Assembly (NCBI GenBank): GCA_003222245.1
Contig: QHVH01000024.1
Span: forward strand, 1 to 64,000
Direction of reading: 5' to 3'
Length of the DNA stretch: 64,000 nt
Source: Blastocatellia bacterium AA13
GTDB taxonomy: Bacteria > Acidobacteriota > Blastocatellia > UBA7656
A model generated the notes under the pieces. The model was not told the origin of the DNA. It was given only the letters and a program-made list of their open reading frames with translations, and made no database searches. The stretch's first letter is position 1. Every line of letters starts with the position of its first letter. Positions 36,647 through 44,826 of the stretch are shown piece after piece. Position numbers and translations under genes: made by a program.

Positions 36647-38092
36647 ATGGCAAAGATGATTATCAATGGCGAGTCGGTAGACTCGGTGACCGGACAAACC
36701 TATGAGGTTCGCAACCCGGCCAACGGAGACGTTGTCGATACAGCTCCAAAAGGCAATGAGGCCGACGCCCGAGCCGCTATCGACGCCGCCGACGCGGCCT
36801 TCGACGCATGGTCCCACACCTCAGCCGAAGATCGGGCGAAGTTGCTTTTCAAATCCGCTGAGCTTGTGAATTCACACCGAAAAGAACTCGCCGAAATTCT
36901 GACCCGTGAACAGGGCAAGCCGCTTCAAGAAGCCGACACCGAAATCGAGCACTTCCTGCACGGACTCGAATTCTACGCGGGTCTCGCTTCAAAGGTGCGC
37001 GGAGCACAGGTGCCGCTTCCCGCAAAGAACGCGTACGGAATGGTAATCCGGAAACCGCTCGGCGTCTGCGGCGCTATAGTGCCATGGAATTTTCCAATCA
37101 CTCTCATGGGAACCAAGGTCGGACCCGCGCTCGCGGCGGGAAACACCGTAGTAGTAAAACCCGCCTCGACCACGCCTCTCTGCTCGATCCGAATAATCGA
37201 TTTGATGAATCAAGCAGGCGTTCCTAAAGGCGTTCTCAACATAGTCACCGGACCCGGGAGCGTCGTCGGCGAAGAGCTTCTCAAGAATCCCAAGATTCGC
37301 CGCATCGCGTTCACCGGCGAGTCAGGCACCGGCAAACACATTGCCGAAGTTGCCTGCGGTGATTTCAAACGCGTAACGCTCGAGCTTGGCGGCTCCGATC
37401 CTATGATCGTTTGCGACGACGCTGACGTTCAGAAAGCCATCACCGGCGCTATGGTCGGCAGGTTCTGGAACGCCGGGCAGGCATGTCTCGCCGTAAAGCG
37501 CCTCTATGTATTCGAGAAGTTGTTTGATCAGCTCGTCGAAGGTCTTTCTAGCAAGGTAGCCCGCTATGAAGTCGGCGACGGAATGACCAAAGCGGATAAA
37601 CCTAAGATTCGTATGGGCCCGCTTCACACCGCCGATCAGCGCGCCGAAATAGAGGCTCAGGTAGAAGACGCCGTGAAGCGAGGCGCCAGGATTGCACTCG
37701 GCGGCTCGCGGCCCGAAGGCAGCCAGTACGAGAAAGGGTTCTACTACAATCCCACAATCCTCGTCGACGTGCCCGACGATGCGCGCGCCGTCACCGAAGA
37801 AACGTTTGGCCCGGTGCTTCCGATCTTCAAGGTGTCCAGCCTCGACGAAGCAATCGACCGCGCGAATAAATCGATCTACGGCCTGGGCTCTTCGATATGG
37901 ACGAAGAACATCGACACCATAGATACCGCGGTTGATCGGCTTCAAGCCGGCAACGTGTGGGTCAATTCCCTTCACTACGGCTACGACGAGCTTCCGTTCG
38001 GCGGAATCAAGGCGAGCGGGTTCGGCCGCGAGCACGGGCCGGAGGCGCTCGACTACTATCTCGAACCCAAGGGCGTGGTGATAACGCGATAA
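36647..38092 (+). CDS. NAD(P)-dependent aldehyde dehydrogenase, succinate-semialdehyde type
   Basis: The ATG at 36647 with CAGGAG upstream gives 481 residues, the normal length. The cofactor segment CGAIVPWNFPITLMGTKVGPALAAGN, the general base glutamate in LELGGSDP and the nucleophile cysteine in NAGQACLAVKRLY are all present. The C-terminal LPFGGIKASGFGREHG is characteristic of the succinate-semialdehyde/gamma-aminobutyraldehyde group. Its neighbour at 38.2 kb is a clear tandem paralogue. The substrate may be a semialdehyde formed in the pathway of this cluster, but this cannot be fixed from sequence. Confidence 0.9.
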   Translation: MAKMIINGESVDSVTGQTYEVRNPANGDVVDTAPKGNEADARAAIDAADAAFDAWSHTSAEDRAKLLFKSAELVNSHRKELAEILTREQGKPLQEADTEIEHFLHGLEFYAGLASKVRGAQVPLPAKNAYGMVIRKPLGVCGAIVPWNFPITLMGTKVGPALAAGNTVVVKPASTTPLCSIRIIDLMNQAGVPKGVLNIVTGPGSVVGEELLKNPKIRRIAFTGESGTGKHIAEVACGDFKRVTLELGGSDPMIVCDDADVQKAITGAMVGRFWNAGQACLAVKRLYVFEKLFDQLVEGLSSKVARYEVGDGMTKADKPKIRMGPLHTADQRAEIEAQVEDAVKRGARIALGGSRPEGSQYEKGFYYNPTILVDVPDDARAVTEETFGPVLPIFKVSSLDEAIDRANKSIYGLGSSIWTKNIDTIDTAVDRLQAGNVWVNSLHYGYDELPFGGIKASGFGREHGPEALDYYLEPKGVVITR

Positions 38093-38226
38093 CCGACCGT
38101 CCCGCGATGAGACTTCGCCGATCGCTTTCTACGCGCAGCGAGAATTGCGGTCGTCGAATCCCGGCGCGAGAGATTATGACTTATCTCGGTCGACAACTCT
38201 CAGGATGGACCTGATGGGGAGGCCTT

Positions 38227-39663
38227 ATGGCGCAAATGTTAATAGGCGGCGAGTGGGTGGGCTCGCGAAACGGCAATAGCGTTAACGTAGTGAACCCGGC
38301 GACCGGTGAGGTCGTCGATACCGCTCCGCGAGCAACCGTCGAAGACGCTCGCGACGCAATCGATACCGCCGAACGCGCGTTCCACGTGTGGAGTGAATGG
38401 CCGCAGGCCAAACGCGCCGACGTGCTGAAACGCGCGGTCGCGCTGTTCCACCTTCACGAAAAGGAACTCGCCACTCTGTTGACCAAAGAGCAGGGCAAGC
38501 CGATTCGCGAGGCCGTGCTCGAAATACGGCGGTTCGCTCACACGATCGACTATTACGCCGGTCTCGGAAAAAACATTCGAGGCGGCTACATTCCTCAGAT
38601 CGACGAGAATACTTACGGGATGATCATTCGAAGGCCGCTAGGCGTGTGCGGCGCCATAGTTCCCTGGAATTTTCCGGTCTCGTTGATGGGAAACAAAATC
38701 GGTCCTGCGTTGTTGGCGGGTAACACGATGGTCATCAAGCCCGCCGAAACTACGCCGCTCACAGACCTGAAAGTAGTCGGCCTCTTCGCCGAAGCCGGTC
38801 TGCCGGCGGGCGCGCTCAATGTAGTCACGGGCCAGGGCTCCGTCGTAGGCGAAGAAATAGTCACGAATCCAAAGGTGCGCAAGATAGGTTTCACGGGTTC
38901 AACCGACGTAGGCCGCCGCGTGATGGCTTCGGCCGCGGCCACGCTCAAGCACGTGACGCTCGAGCTCGGCGGTTCCGATCCTATGATCGTTTGCGACGAC
39001 GCCGATCTCGACAACGCCGTTAAAGCCGCGGCTACCGGGCGGTTCTTCAACTGCGGCCAGGCTTGTCTCGCCATCAAGCGGCTCTATCTGTTCGAGTCGA
39101 TCGCCGAGGACTTTATAAATCAACTCACGGCCCGCGTGAAGAAGCTGCGGGTCGGCAACGGCCTCGCCGACGGCACGATTATCGGTCCTCTTCATAGCCG
39201 CGGCCAGCGAGATGAAGTTGAGTCGCAGGTCGAGGACGCGGTCAGCCGAGGCGCTCGGGTTCTGGTCGGCGGAAACCGCCCCACCGGAGACGAGTTCGAT
39301 CGAGGCAATTTCTATCTGCCCACTCTCGTCGCGGATGCTCCGGAGGATTGCAGGCTGGTAAGCGAAGAGGTGTTCGGCCCGGCCCTGCCGATTCTCAAGG
39401 TGAAAGATCTGGACGAAGCCATCGAGAAGGCCAACAACTCGATCTTTGGGCTGGGCTCTTCCATATGGACAAACGATCTGAACCGGGCTACGCGCGCCGC
39501 CGAAAGGATCGAGGCGGGTTATACCTGGGTGAACTCGGCTCAGGTCATCTATGACGAGCTTCCGTTCGGCGGCTGGAAGCAGAGCGGAATGGGCAAGGAG
39601 CACGGACCCGAAGCGCTCGAATACTACACCGAAACCAAGTCCGTCGTTGTGAAGAGCCGATAA
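38227..39663 (+). CDS. NAD(P)-dependent aldehyde dehydrogenase, tandem paralogue
   Basis: The 478-residue protein is co-linear with the aldehyde dehydrogenase just upstream. The general base is in LELGGSDPMIVCDDADL and the nucleophile cysteine in NCGQACLAIKRLY. The two proteins are highly similar along the whole length and share a stretch of near-identical nucleotides around GATCCTATGATCGTTTGCGA. Small differences near the substrate mouth (for example IDENTYG here against PAKNAYG) suggest a changed substrate. The 134-base gap between them holds no gene. The stop is two bases before the next crotonase gene, so the genes are co-transcribed. Confidence 0.9.
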   Translation: MAQMLIGGEWVGSRNGNSVNVVNPATGEVVDTAPRATVEDARDAIDTAERAFHVWSEWPQAKRADVLKRAVALFHLHEKELATLLTKEQGKPIREAVLEIRRFAHTIDYYAGLGKNIRGGYIPQIDENTYGMIIRRPLGVCGAIVPWNFPVSLMGNKIGPALLAGNTMVIKPAETTPLTDLKVVGLFAEAGLPAGALNVVTGQGSVVGEEIVTNPKVRKIGFTGSTDVGRRVMASAAATLKHVTLELGGSDPMIVCDDADLDNAVKAAATGRFFNCGQACLAIKRLYLFESIAEDFINQLTARVKKLRVGNGLADGTIIGPLHSRGQRDEVESQVEDAVSRGARVLVGGNRPTGDEFDRGNFYLPTLVADAPEDCRLVSEEVFGPALPILKVKDLDEAIEKANNSIFGLGSSIWTNDLNRATRAAERIEAGYTWVNSAQVIYDELPFGGWKQSGMGKEHGPEALEYYTETKSVVVKSR

Positions 39664-39665
39664 AG

Positions 39666-40448
39666 ATGAGCTACAAGACAATCATCCTCGAGATCAGCGA
39701 TCGAATCGCGACGATAACGCTCAATCGGCCCGACTTTCTCAACGCGGTCAACGAAGACATGCGCGACGATTTCACGCGGTTGATTTCCGAGCTGCAGACG
39801 CGCGATGAGATCGGCGCGGTGATCTTAACCGGCGCGGGCCGCGCCTTCTCCGCCGGGGGCGACATCTCGTACTTCGAACGCGACTGGGATACGACTAGCT
39901 TCCGCGCCGAGAATCACAGGCTCATGCAATTCTTTGACGAGCTCGAACAGATCGAGAAGCCGGTGATCGCCGCGGTGAATGGCCCGTGTACCGGGGCGGG
40001 GCTCCAGGTCACGCTCTCGTGTGATCTGCGGCTTGCTTCGGATCGAGCCAAGTTCGGATTCAAGGAGAACAACATCGGCCTGATACCCGGAGCCGGAGGC
40101 TGCTCACGCCTGGTCAAGCTGATCGGCTACGGAAAAGCAAAAGAGTTGATCTTCATTGGCGACATGATTTCGGCCGCGGAAGCCGAGCGCATCGGTATGG
40201 TCAATCGAGTCGTTCCTCACGATGAGTTGATGGCGGAGGCTCGATCCATGGCGGCGCATCTGTTGACTCGGGCGCCGCAGGCCCTGGGACTCGCCAAGAA
40301 GATTCTCTGGCAGTCGGTGACCGCCGACTTTCAAACCGGCCGCGTTCTGGAGGCGCTCGCGCAAAGCGTATTGATCAAGAGCGAAGATCATCGCGAGGGA
40401 ATTCGCGCATTCAGAGAGAAGCGAAAGCCGAAGTTCAACGGGCGCTAG
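39666..40448 (+). CDS. Enoyl-CoA hydratase/isomerase family protein, first Glu replaced
   Basis: The 260-residue crotonase-fold protein has the oxyanion segment AFSAGGDISYF. At the first catalytic position glutamate is replaced by glutamine (GAGLQVTLSCDLRLA). The second glutamate is kept (FGFKENNIGLIPGAGG). A single acidic residue is usual for isomerases and some other crotonase-fold reactions, so this is probably not a classical hydratase. It starts two bases after the second aldehyde dehydrogenase, which indicates tight co-expression. The reaction is not known. Confidence 0.85.
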   Translation: MSYKTIILEISDRIATITLNRPDFLNAVNEDMRDDFTRLISELQTRDEIGAVILTGAGRAFSAGGDISYFERDWDTTSFRAENHRLMQFFDELEQIEKPVIAAVNGPCTGAGLQVTLSCDLRLASDRAKFGFKENNIGLIPGAGGCSRLVKLIGYGKAKELIFIGDMISAAEAERIGMVNRVVPHDELMAEARSMAAHLLTRAPQALGLAKKILWQSVTADFQTGRVLEALAQSVLIKSEDHREGIRAFREKRKPKFNGR

Positions 40449-40494
40449 TTTCAGCCCGAGATGTCATTTATACGGCGCTCAATCTCTGACTGAA

Positions 40495-41274
40495 ATGGGC
40501 TACGACAATATAAAACTTGAACGGGACGGCGCGATCGCAACCATTACTCTCAATCGGCCTGAGAAGCTGAACGCCTTCGTAGGCACGATGCGAGAGGAGA
40601 TCCTCGCCGCGCTCCGCGATTGTGAGTCCGACGAGACCCGCGTCGTTGTGCTCACGGGCGCCGGCGCCGGCTTCTGCTCCGGCGCGGATGTCCGCTTCCT
40701 CGCCGAAGTGCGAAACAACAATGACGGCGATTCACTCGATAGAGTGCTCACCGCCGCTCGAAACGTCGTGCAGAAAATCAGGGCCCTTGCGAAGCCGGTC
40801 ATCGCTTCAGTGAACGGTCCGACAGCCGGCGGAGGCATCAACCTGGCGCTTGCGTGCGATGTACGAATCGCAAGTGAACGCGCAACCTTTGGAGAGACCT
40901 TCATCAGGCTCGGGCTCCATCCCGATTGGGGCGGAACTTTTTTCCTGCCGAGGCTCGCCGGTACGGCGGTCGCCTGCGAAATGATGATGAGCGGCGACGT
41001 GATCAACGCTGAGGAAGCGCTTCGATTGGGCCTCGTCAATAAAGTCGTAGCCCACGACGAGCTGCCGGAAGAAACTCGAAAGATGGCGGAGCGATTCGCG
41101 CGGAACTCTCCAACGATTATCGCAATGATAAAGAAAGCGGTTTATGCGGGCGTGATCTCCGACTTCGACACGATGCTCTTTCACGAGACCGCCAATCAGA
41201 AGGCGGCCTTTGCTCTCGAAGACTCCGCCGAGGGACTCAACGCGTTTCTCGAAAAGCGGCCGCCGAGGTTTTGA
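40495..41274 (+). CDS. PaaG-like enoyl-CoA isomerase (crotonase fold)
   Basis: The 259-residue protein lacks both hydratase glutamates: the first site reads GGGINLALACDVRIA and the second GETFIRLGLHPDWGGTFFLPRLAG. The RLGLxPDxGG...LPRLxG signature with its aspartate matches PaaG-type isomerases. In phenylacetate catabolism PaaG converts 1,2-epoxyphenylacetyl-CoA to oxepin-CoA and also moves double bonds. The match is by eye. The gene starts 46 bases after the previous crotonase and ends two bases before the dehydrogenase. It suggests an aromatic-CoA or unusual unsaturated acyl-CoA substrate for the cluster. Confidence 0.82.
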   Translation: MGYDNIKLERDGAIATITLNRPEKLNAFVGTMREEILAALRDCESDETRVVVLTGAGAGFCSGADVRFLAEVRNNNDGDSLDRVLTAARNVVQKIRALAKPVIASVNGPTAGGGINLALACDVRIASERATFGETFIRLGLHPDWGGTFFLPRLAGTAVACEMMMSGDVINAEEALRLGLVNKVVAHDELPEETRKMAERFARNSPTIIAMIKKAVYAGVISDFDTMLFHETANQKAAFALEDSAEGLNAFLEKRPPRF

Positions 41275-41276
41275 GA

Positions 41277-42128
41277 ATGGCTATTCAGACGATCGCGGTT
41301 ATCGGAGCGGGAACGATGGGCCACGGCATAGCCCAAATAGCCGCCCAAGCCGGATTCAATGTTGCGCTTCACGACACCGGAGAAGCGCTGGTCGGCAGAG
41401 GACTGTCGAACATTCGAAATAACCTCGCCAAAGGGGTCGAGCGAGGCAAGGTCACCGAAGCCGAGATGCGCGAGACCCTCGCGCGAGTGCGTGGAACCGT
41501 CGATCTGCTGGATGCGGCCGGCGGAGCCGATCTCGTGGTAGAAGCCATAATTGAAAAGCTGGATGCAAAGCTCGAGCTCTTCGCCAGTCTCAGCAACATC
41601 CGCGGGCAAACGGCGATTCTCGCGACCAACACATCTTCCTTGAGCATCGAGCTGATAGCCGCCGCTGTCGAACACCCGGACAGGGTGATCGGAATGCACT
41701 TCTTCAATCCGCCTCACCTCATGAAGCTGGTTGAAGTCATACGCGCTCCTGAAACATCAGATCAAACGCTCACCGCCGTGCTCGACGTTGTAGCTCGAAT
41801 GGGCAAAGAGGCGATCACGGTGAGAGACTCGCCGGGGTTCGCTACGAGCAGACTCGGAGTCGCTATCGGACTCGAAGCAATGCGTATGCTGCAAGAAGGC
41901 GTCGCGAGCGCGGAGGATATCGATAAAGCGATGGTGCTCGGCTACAACCATCCAATGGGACCGCTTCGCCTGACCGACCTGGTGGGACTCGACATCAGGC
42001 TCAATATTGCGGAGTACCTCCACGAGAAGCTTGCGACTGATGTATTCAAGCCTCCGGAGATTCTGAAGCGAATGGTGGAAGAAGGAAAACTCGGCAAGAA
42101 GAGCGGCGAAGGCTTTTATAAATGGTGA
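41277..42128 (+). CDS. 3-hydroxyacyl-CoA dehydrogenase (3-hydroxybutyryl-CoA type)
   Basis: The 283-residue enzyme has an N-terminal NAD-binding fold (IAVIGAGTMGHGIAQIAAQAG) and the HFFNPPHLMKLVEV segment with the catalytic histidine. The C-terminal helical domain contains the family segments GFATSRLG and YNHPMGPLRLTDLVGLD. It oxidises 3-hydroxyacyl-CoA to 3-oxoacyl-CoA. The length fits short-chain 3-hydroxybutyryl-CoA dehydrogenase or PaaH-type 3-hydroxyadipyl-CoA dehydrogenase, not the fused FadB. The ATG at 41277 is two bases after the previous stop. No thiolase follows in the window. Confidence 0.9.
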   Translation: MAIQTIAVIGAGTMGHGIAQIAAQAGFNVALHDTGEALVGRGLSNIRNNLAKGVERGKVTEAEMRETLARVRGTVDLLDAAGGADLVVEAIIEKLDAKLELFASLSNIRGQTAILATNTSSLSIELIAAAVEHPDRVIGMHFFNPPHLMKLVEVIRAPETSDQTLTAVLDVVARMGKEAITVRDSPGFATSRLGVAIGLEAMRMLQEGVASAEDIDKAMVLGYNHPMGPLRLTDLVGLDIRLNIAEYLHEKLATDVFKPPEILKRMVEEGKLGKKSGEGFYKW

Positions 42129-42159
42129 AGAATTTTAGCTCGCTCGAAGGAGATTTGAA

Positions 42160-42939
42160 ATGGCGTTAGAGAACGTTCTTATTGAAAAGCGCGGCCGTAT
42201 CGCGATCGTGATCGTCAATCGGCCCGACAAACTGAATGCTCTAAACATCCGCACTCGCGAAGACATTCTCGCCGCGTTCGACGAGCTCGAGCGCGATGAC
42301 GAAGTACGCGTAGTTGTAATCACCGGAGCCGGTGAGAAAGCTTTTATCGCCGGAGCCGACATAAACGAGTTTGCGGGCAAGACCGCCGTTCAACAACGGG
42401 CGGTGATGAAGGGCCGCCGCGCTTTTGACGCCGTTGAAGATTTCCCGAAACCGGTGATCGCGATGATAAACGGGTTCGCGCTTGGAGGCGGATGCGAGCT
42501 GGCGCTCGCTTGCGATATCCGCGTTGCTTCGACGAAAGCAAAGCTCGGTCAGCCGGAGATAAAGCTTGGAATCATTCCAGGAGGCGGCGGCACGCAGCGC
42601 CTCACGAGGCTCATCGGAGAAGGCAAGGCCATGGAGTTGATTCTCACCGGTGACATGATCACGGCCGAGGAAGCCGAGCGGCTTGGTCTGGTCAACTACG
42701 TTTATGCACCCGACGAGCTCGAGGCGAAGACCATGGAGCTAGCGGGCAAGATCGCCGATATGAGCCCGGTCGCTCTGATGATGGCAAAACAGGCTGTGAA
42801 GAATGCTGCTCGAATGAGCATAAGAGCAGGACTGGAGTCAGAGACCGAATTGTTCGCGCTGTGTTTCTCAAGCGAAGACAAGGAAGAAGGCGTCCGAGCG
42901 TTCATCGAAAAACGTAAAGCCGATTTCAAAGGCCGCTAG
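42160..42939 (+). CDS. Enoyl-CoA hydratase (crotonase), both catalytic Glu present
   Basis: The 259-residue protein is the closest of the four to textbook crotonase: FIAGADINEFAG for the oxyanion hole, GGGCELALACDIRVA for the first glutamate and LGQPEIKLGIIPGGGGTQRL for the second. CGAAGGAG lies upstream of the ATG. It follows the 3-hydroxyacyl-CoA dehydrogenase by 31 bases and ends the row, giving the cluster both steps between enoyl-CoA and 3-oxoacyl-CoA. It differs from the first hydratase (35.8 kb), so the two may handle different chain types. Confidence 0.92.
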   Translation: MALENVLIEKRGRIAIVIVNRPDKLNALNIRTREDILAAFDELERDDEVRVVVITGAGEKAFIAGADINEFAGKTAVQQRAVMKGRRAFDAVEDFPKPVIAMINGFALGGGCELALACDIRVASTKAKLGQPEIKLGIIPGGGGTQRLTRLIGEGKAMELILTGDMITAEEAERLGLVNYVYAPDELEAKTMELAGKIADMSPVALMMAKQAVKNAARMSIRAGLESETELFALCFSSEDKEEGVRAFIEKRKADFKGR

Positions 42940-43052
42940 CGCGGGCTCTTGGATCGCTCAACGCGCCCCTGACGCGGCGAAGATCGGGTCGCCGATGCCC
43001 CACAGACATTTCAATTGTCCGGAGCGCGGACGGCTTCATACGACTTATTACA

Positions 43053-43481
43053 TCACTGCTCCCGCTCTGTATACTCCGCAACGAACAGTTTGCCGTCGTA
43101 GTCTCTGATGCCGATTTGTAAATTTCGCAGCCAGCCAAGTCGTCCAAGAAGGTTTCTGGTGATGCCGGGATACTTCGCAAAATAGACCACGCTGGTCATT
43201 GTAATGCCAAGTGTCTGGAGCGTTACTTCGTGGCCAAATGATTCGATCGTTGTTCCGCCGATTGTGCCAAGCGCCCTCGGAATGCCTCGCTCTATATCCA
43301 GCCCGAGTTGAACCCCTGACTCATTGCTGAATAGACAAACCTCAGCGCCGGGGTCCACTTTCGCGGAGGCGCGATAGAACCCATTTGCGCTTGCGAGTGT
43401 CACTGGGATGGCAATCCCTTCCTCGCTGTCTCCATATCCGTAGACTATCTCGAAGGTGAGTGTTTCCGGCATGTCAATCAC
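43053..43481 (-). CDS. Retropepsin-like aspartyl protease family protein
   Basis: The 142-residue protein resembles a single-lobe, retropepsin-like fold. The active-site loop reads KVDPGAEVCLF, with D43-P-G where retroviral-type proteases have D-T/S-G. Strands and a hydrophobic psi-loop follow (GTIGGTTIESFGHEVTL, then NLLGRLGWL and IGIRDYDGKLF). I recall this DPG variant as common in bacterial relatives; activity is unproven. The start is GTG at 43481, overlapping the preceding DUF5678 gene stop by four bases (GTGA), so the two are translationally coupled. An ATG three codons later (43472) is also possible. Confidence 0.7.
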   Translation of the reverse strand: MIDMPETLTFEIVYGYGDSEEGIAIPVTLASANGFYRASAKVDPGAEVCLFSNESGVQLGLDIERGIPRALGTIGGTTIESFGHEVTLQTLGITMTSVVYFAKYPGITRNLLGRLGWLRNLQIGIRDYDGKLFVAEYTEREQ

Positions 43482-43846
43482 AGCCCAATAAAAGTAGGTT
43501 CATCGGGATGAGGGATGTAGACGATCAATGGGAGATACGCGCCATCCAACCTGGCGGCGTTGGCGACTTCTCGCTCGGTGTCGCCGGCGGCAATCAAGCG
43601 ATCGCCGTCCAGGCATACCCATCGGCCGGCGTATTCGGGTTTGTGTGCTTTGATCCAACGAAGGTTCGGCTTAGGGTCCGGTTCTGGAATGGGCGCCGGT
43701 CTAGCTTTCTCACTGCCAGATATGTTTGGGTTCGTCTCACCCTCTCGTATCGCGCCGGTGGCGAGTCTTTTGTACAACACGACTCGATCCGAAGCCGAGA
43801 GCTCGGCAATCTCGCTAATGATCCTTTCGACAGTAATACTGGACAT
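43478..43846 (-). CDS. DUF5678-domain protein
   Basis: The ATG at 43846 has AAGGAG seven bases upstream; an adjacent ATG at 43849 is the alternative. The 122-residue product has a helical N-terminus (TVERIISEIAELSASDRVVLYKRL), a proline-rich linker and a C-terminal DUF5678 domain of about 45 residues (GRWVCLDGDRLIAAGDTE, then PLIVYIPHPDE). The domain is small and of unknown function. The gene is coupled to the downstream retropepsin-like gene by a four-base overlap. The two-gene, small-protein arrangement recalls toxin-antitoxin units, but nothing here shows toxicity. Confidence 0.75.
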   Translation of the reverse strand: MSSITVERIISEIAELSASDRVVLYKRLATGAIREGETNPNISGSEKARPAPIPEPDPKPNLRWIKAHKPEYAGRWVCLDGDRLIAAGDTEREVANAARLDGAYLPLIVYIPHPDEPTFIGL

Positions 43847-43996
43847 CATTCTTCTCCTTGCACGAAACCCATTCACGTCTAAGGGCGATCCCTTAATGGC
43901 TTCATCTTATGCCCTGAATTAGGAACGTTACTTCGTCAGTTCTGATTTTATCATCGAACATCGTGAGTCGGCTCATAGAAACCCGGCGAAGGAACC

Positions 43997-44190
43997 TGTA
44001 GGCCTGAAAGGCCGACTATTAAACAGCCAGGGCAAGTGCGCCGCCCCTGGTTCCAGTGTTAATCCCGTCTAGCGCCGAAGGCGCGACATAAGCCTGTTGT
44101 TGCCACCGTGCGCAAAAACTAAACAATTTTCTCACGAAACGTTCCTTTCGCACCGTTCAGTCCTCGGAGCGGTTCGCTCCTCGATTCGCC
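43997..44190. repeat. Dispersed repeat A, full copy 2
   Basis: This copy matches the one at 33.2 kb over its whole length, with the same order of hairpins (GGCC-tgaaa-GGCC, then an imperfect CCAGGGC/GCCCCTGG, then CGCC-gaa-GGCG). It also keeps the distal ACGAAACGTTC and GCTCCTCGATTC segments. Identity looks to be around 70-75 percent by eye. The gap 43847-44805 contains this copy, two repeat C units and a 23-base tandem repeat, but no gene. Confidence 0.75.
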
Positions 44191-44263
44191 AAAGGTTAGG
44201 AGACGTAAAGAATTACTTCCGGTTTGACGATGGGTCAACTCGACGTCAACCCGCGGTGTCCGT

Positions 44264-44355
44264 CAACCCCAACGGGGTTGCATCGTTCAGCCCAGGGTTG
44301 CCGAGCACGGCTACCCTGGGTGACTGCCGCGTCCGTTCCAACCCCAACGGGATTG
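44264..44355. repeat. Repeat C, unit 1 (three nested palindromes)
   Basis: Three hairpins in a row: CAACCCC-aa-CGGGGTTG (44264-44280), CCCAGGGT...ACCCTGGG (44291-44320) and CAACCCCAACGGGATTG (44339-44355, imperfect). A second unit of the same design lies 150 bases further right. This is intergenic, without coding potential. Confidence 0.75.
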
Positions 44356-44509
44356 TGGACGGAGTTGCGTGAACACAGCGGATCGCGATAACGCAGACAT
44401 ATGATCTCGCACCCGATATCAATGCAACGGTCGGCGCATTCCTTGTCGCGTATTCCCCCCCACTGACTAACGCAATGCCTTCCTCTTGTTCCTTAATCCA
44501 TGCAGGCCG

Positions 44510-44603
44510 CAACCCCGTTGGGGTTGGCGTCAATCGCGCCACGTTCCCAGGGTAACCGACTACGGTAACCCTGGGCTGGCCGACACAACCCCTTCGGGGT
44601 AAG
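44510..44603. repeat. Repeat C, unit 2 (three nested palindromes)
   Basis: CAACCCCGTTGGGGTTG (44510-44526), CCCAGGGTAACC paired with GGTAACCCTGGG (44546-44575) and CAACCCC-tt-CGGGGTAAG (44586-44603) repeat the plan of unit 1. The central hairpin is a perfect 12-base inverted repeat with a six-base loop. Confidence 0.75.
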
Positions 44604-44757
44604 GAATTCTCGAACGGGAAAAGGCGGCATTCATCCGCCCTCATTTAACTAACTGAGCGATTTCGGCATCGTTACGTGTTTCACGGGCATGGATCACTGT
44701 CCGTGCGGAAATGGAACCTCCAGGCGAAACGCAATCTGATGCCGACTTCCACTCATC

Positions 44758-44826
44758 GTTCAGAGCTGTTTGCTCTCGAGGTTCAGAGCTGTTTGGTCTT
44801 GAGATTCAGAGCTGCTTGCTCTCGAG
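44758..44826. repeat. 23-base tandem repeat, three units, overlapping the end of the phosphatidyltransferase gene
   Basis: Units 44758-44780, 44781-44803 and 44804-44826 differ at only a few bases (GTTCAGAGCTGTTTGCTCTC type). The third unit contains the stop codon and last codons of the minus-strand gene (reading LESKQL then stop). The other two encode LKTKQL-stop and LESKQL-stop in the same frame phase, so the end of the gene has been copied twice beyond its own stop. Confidence 0.85.
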
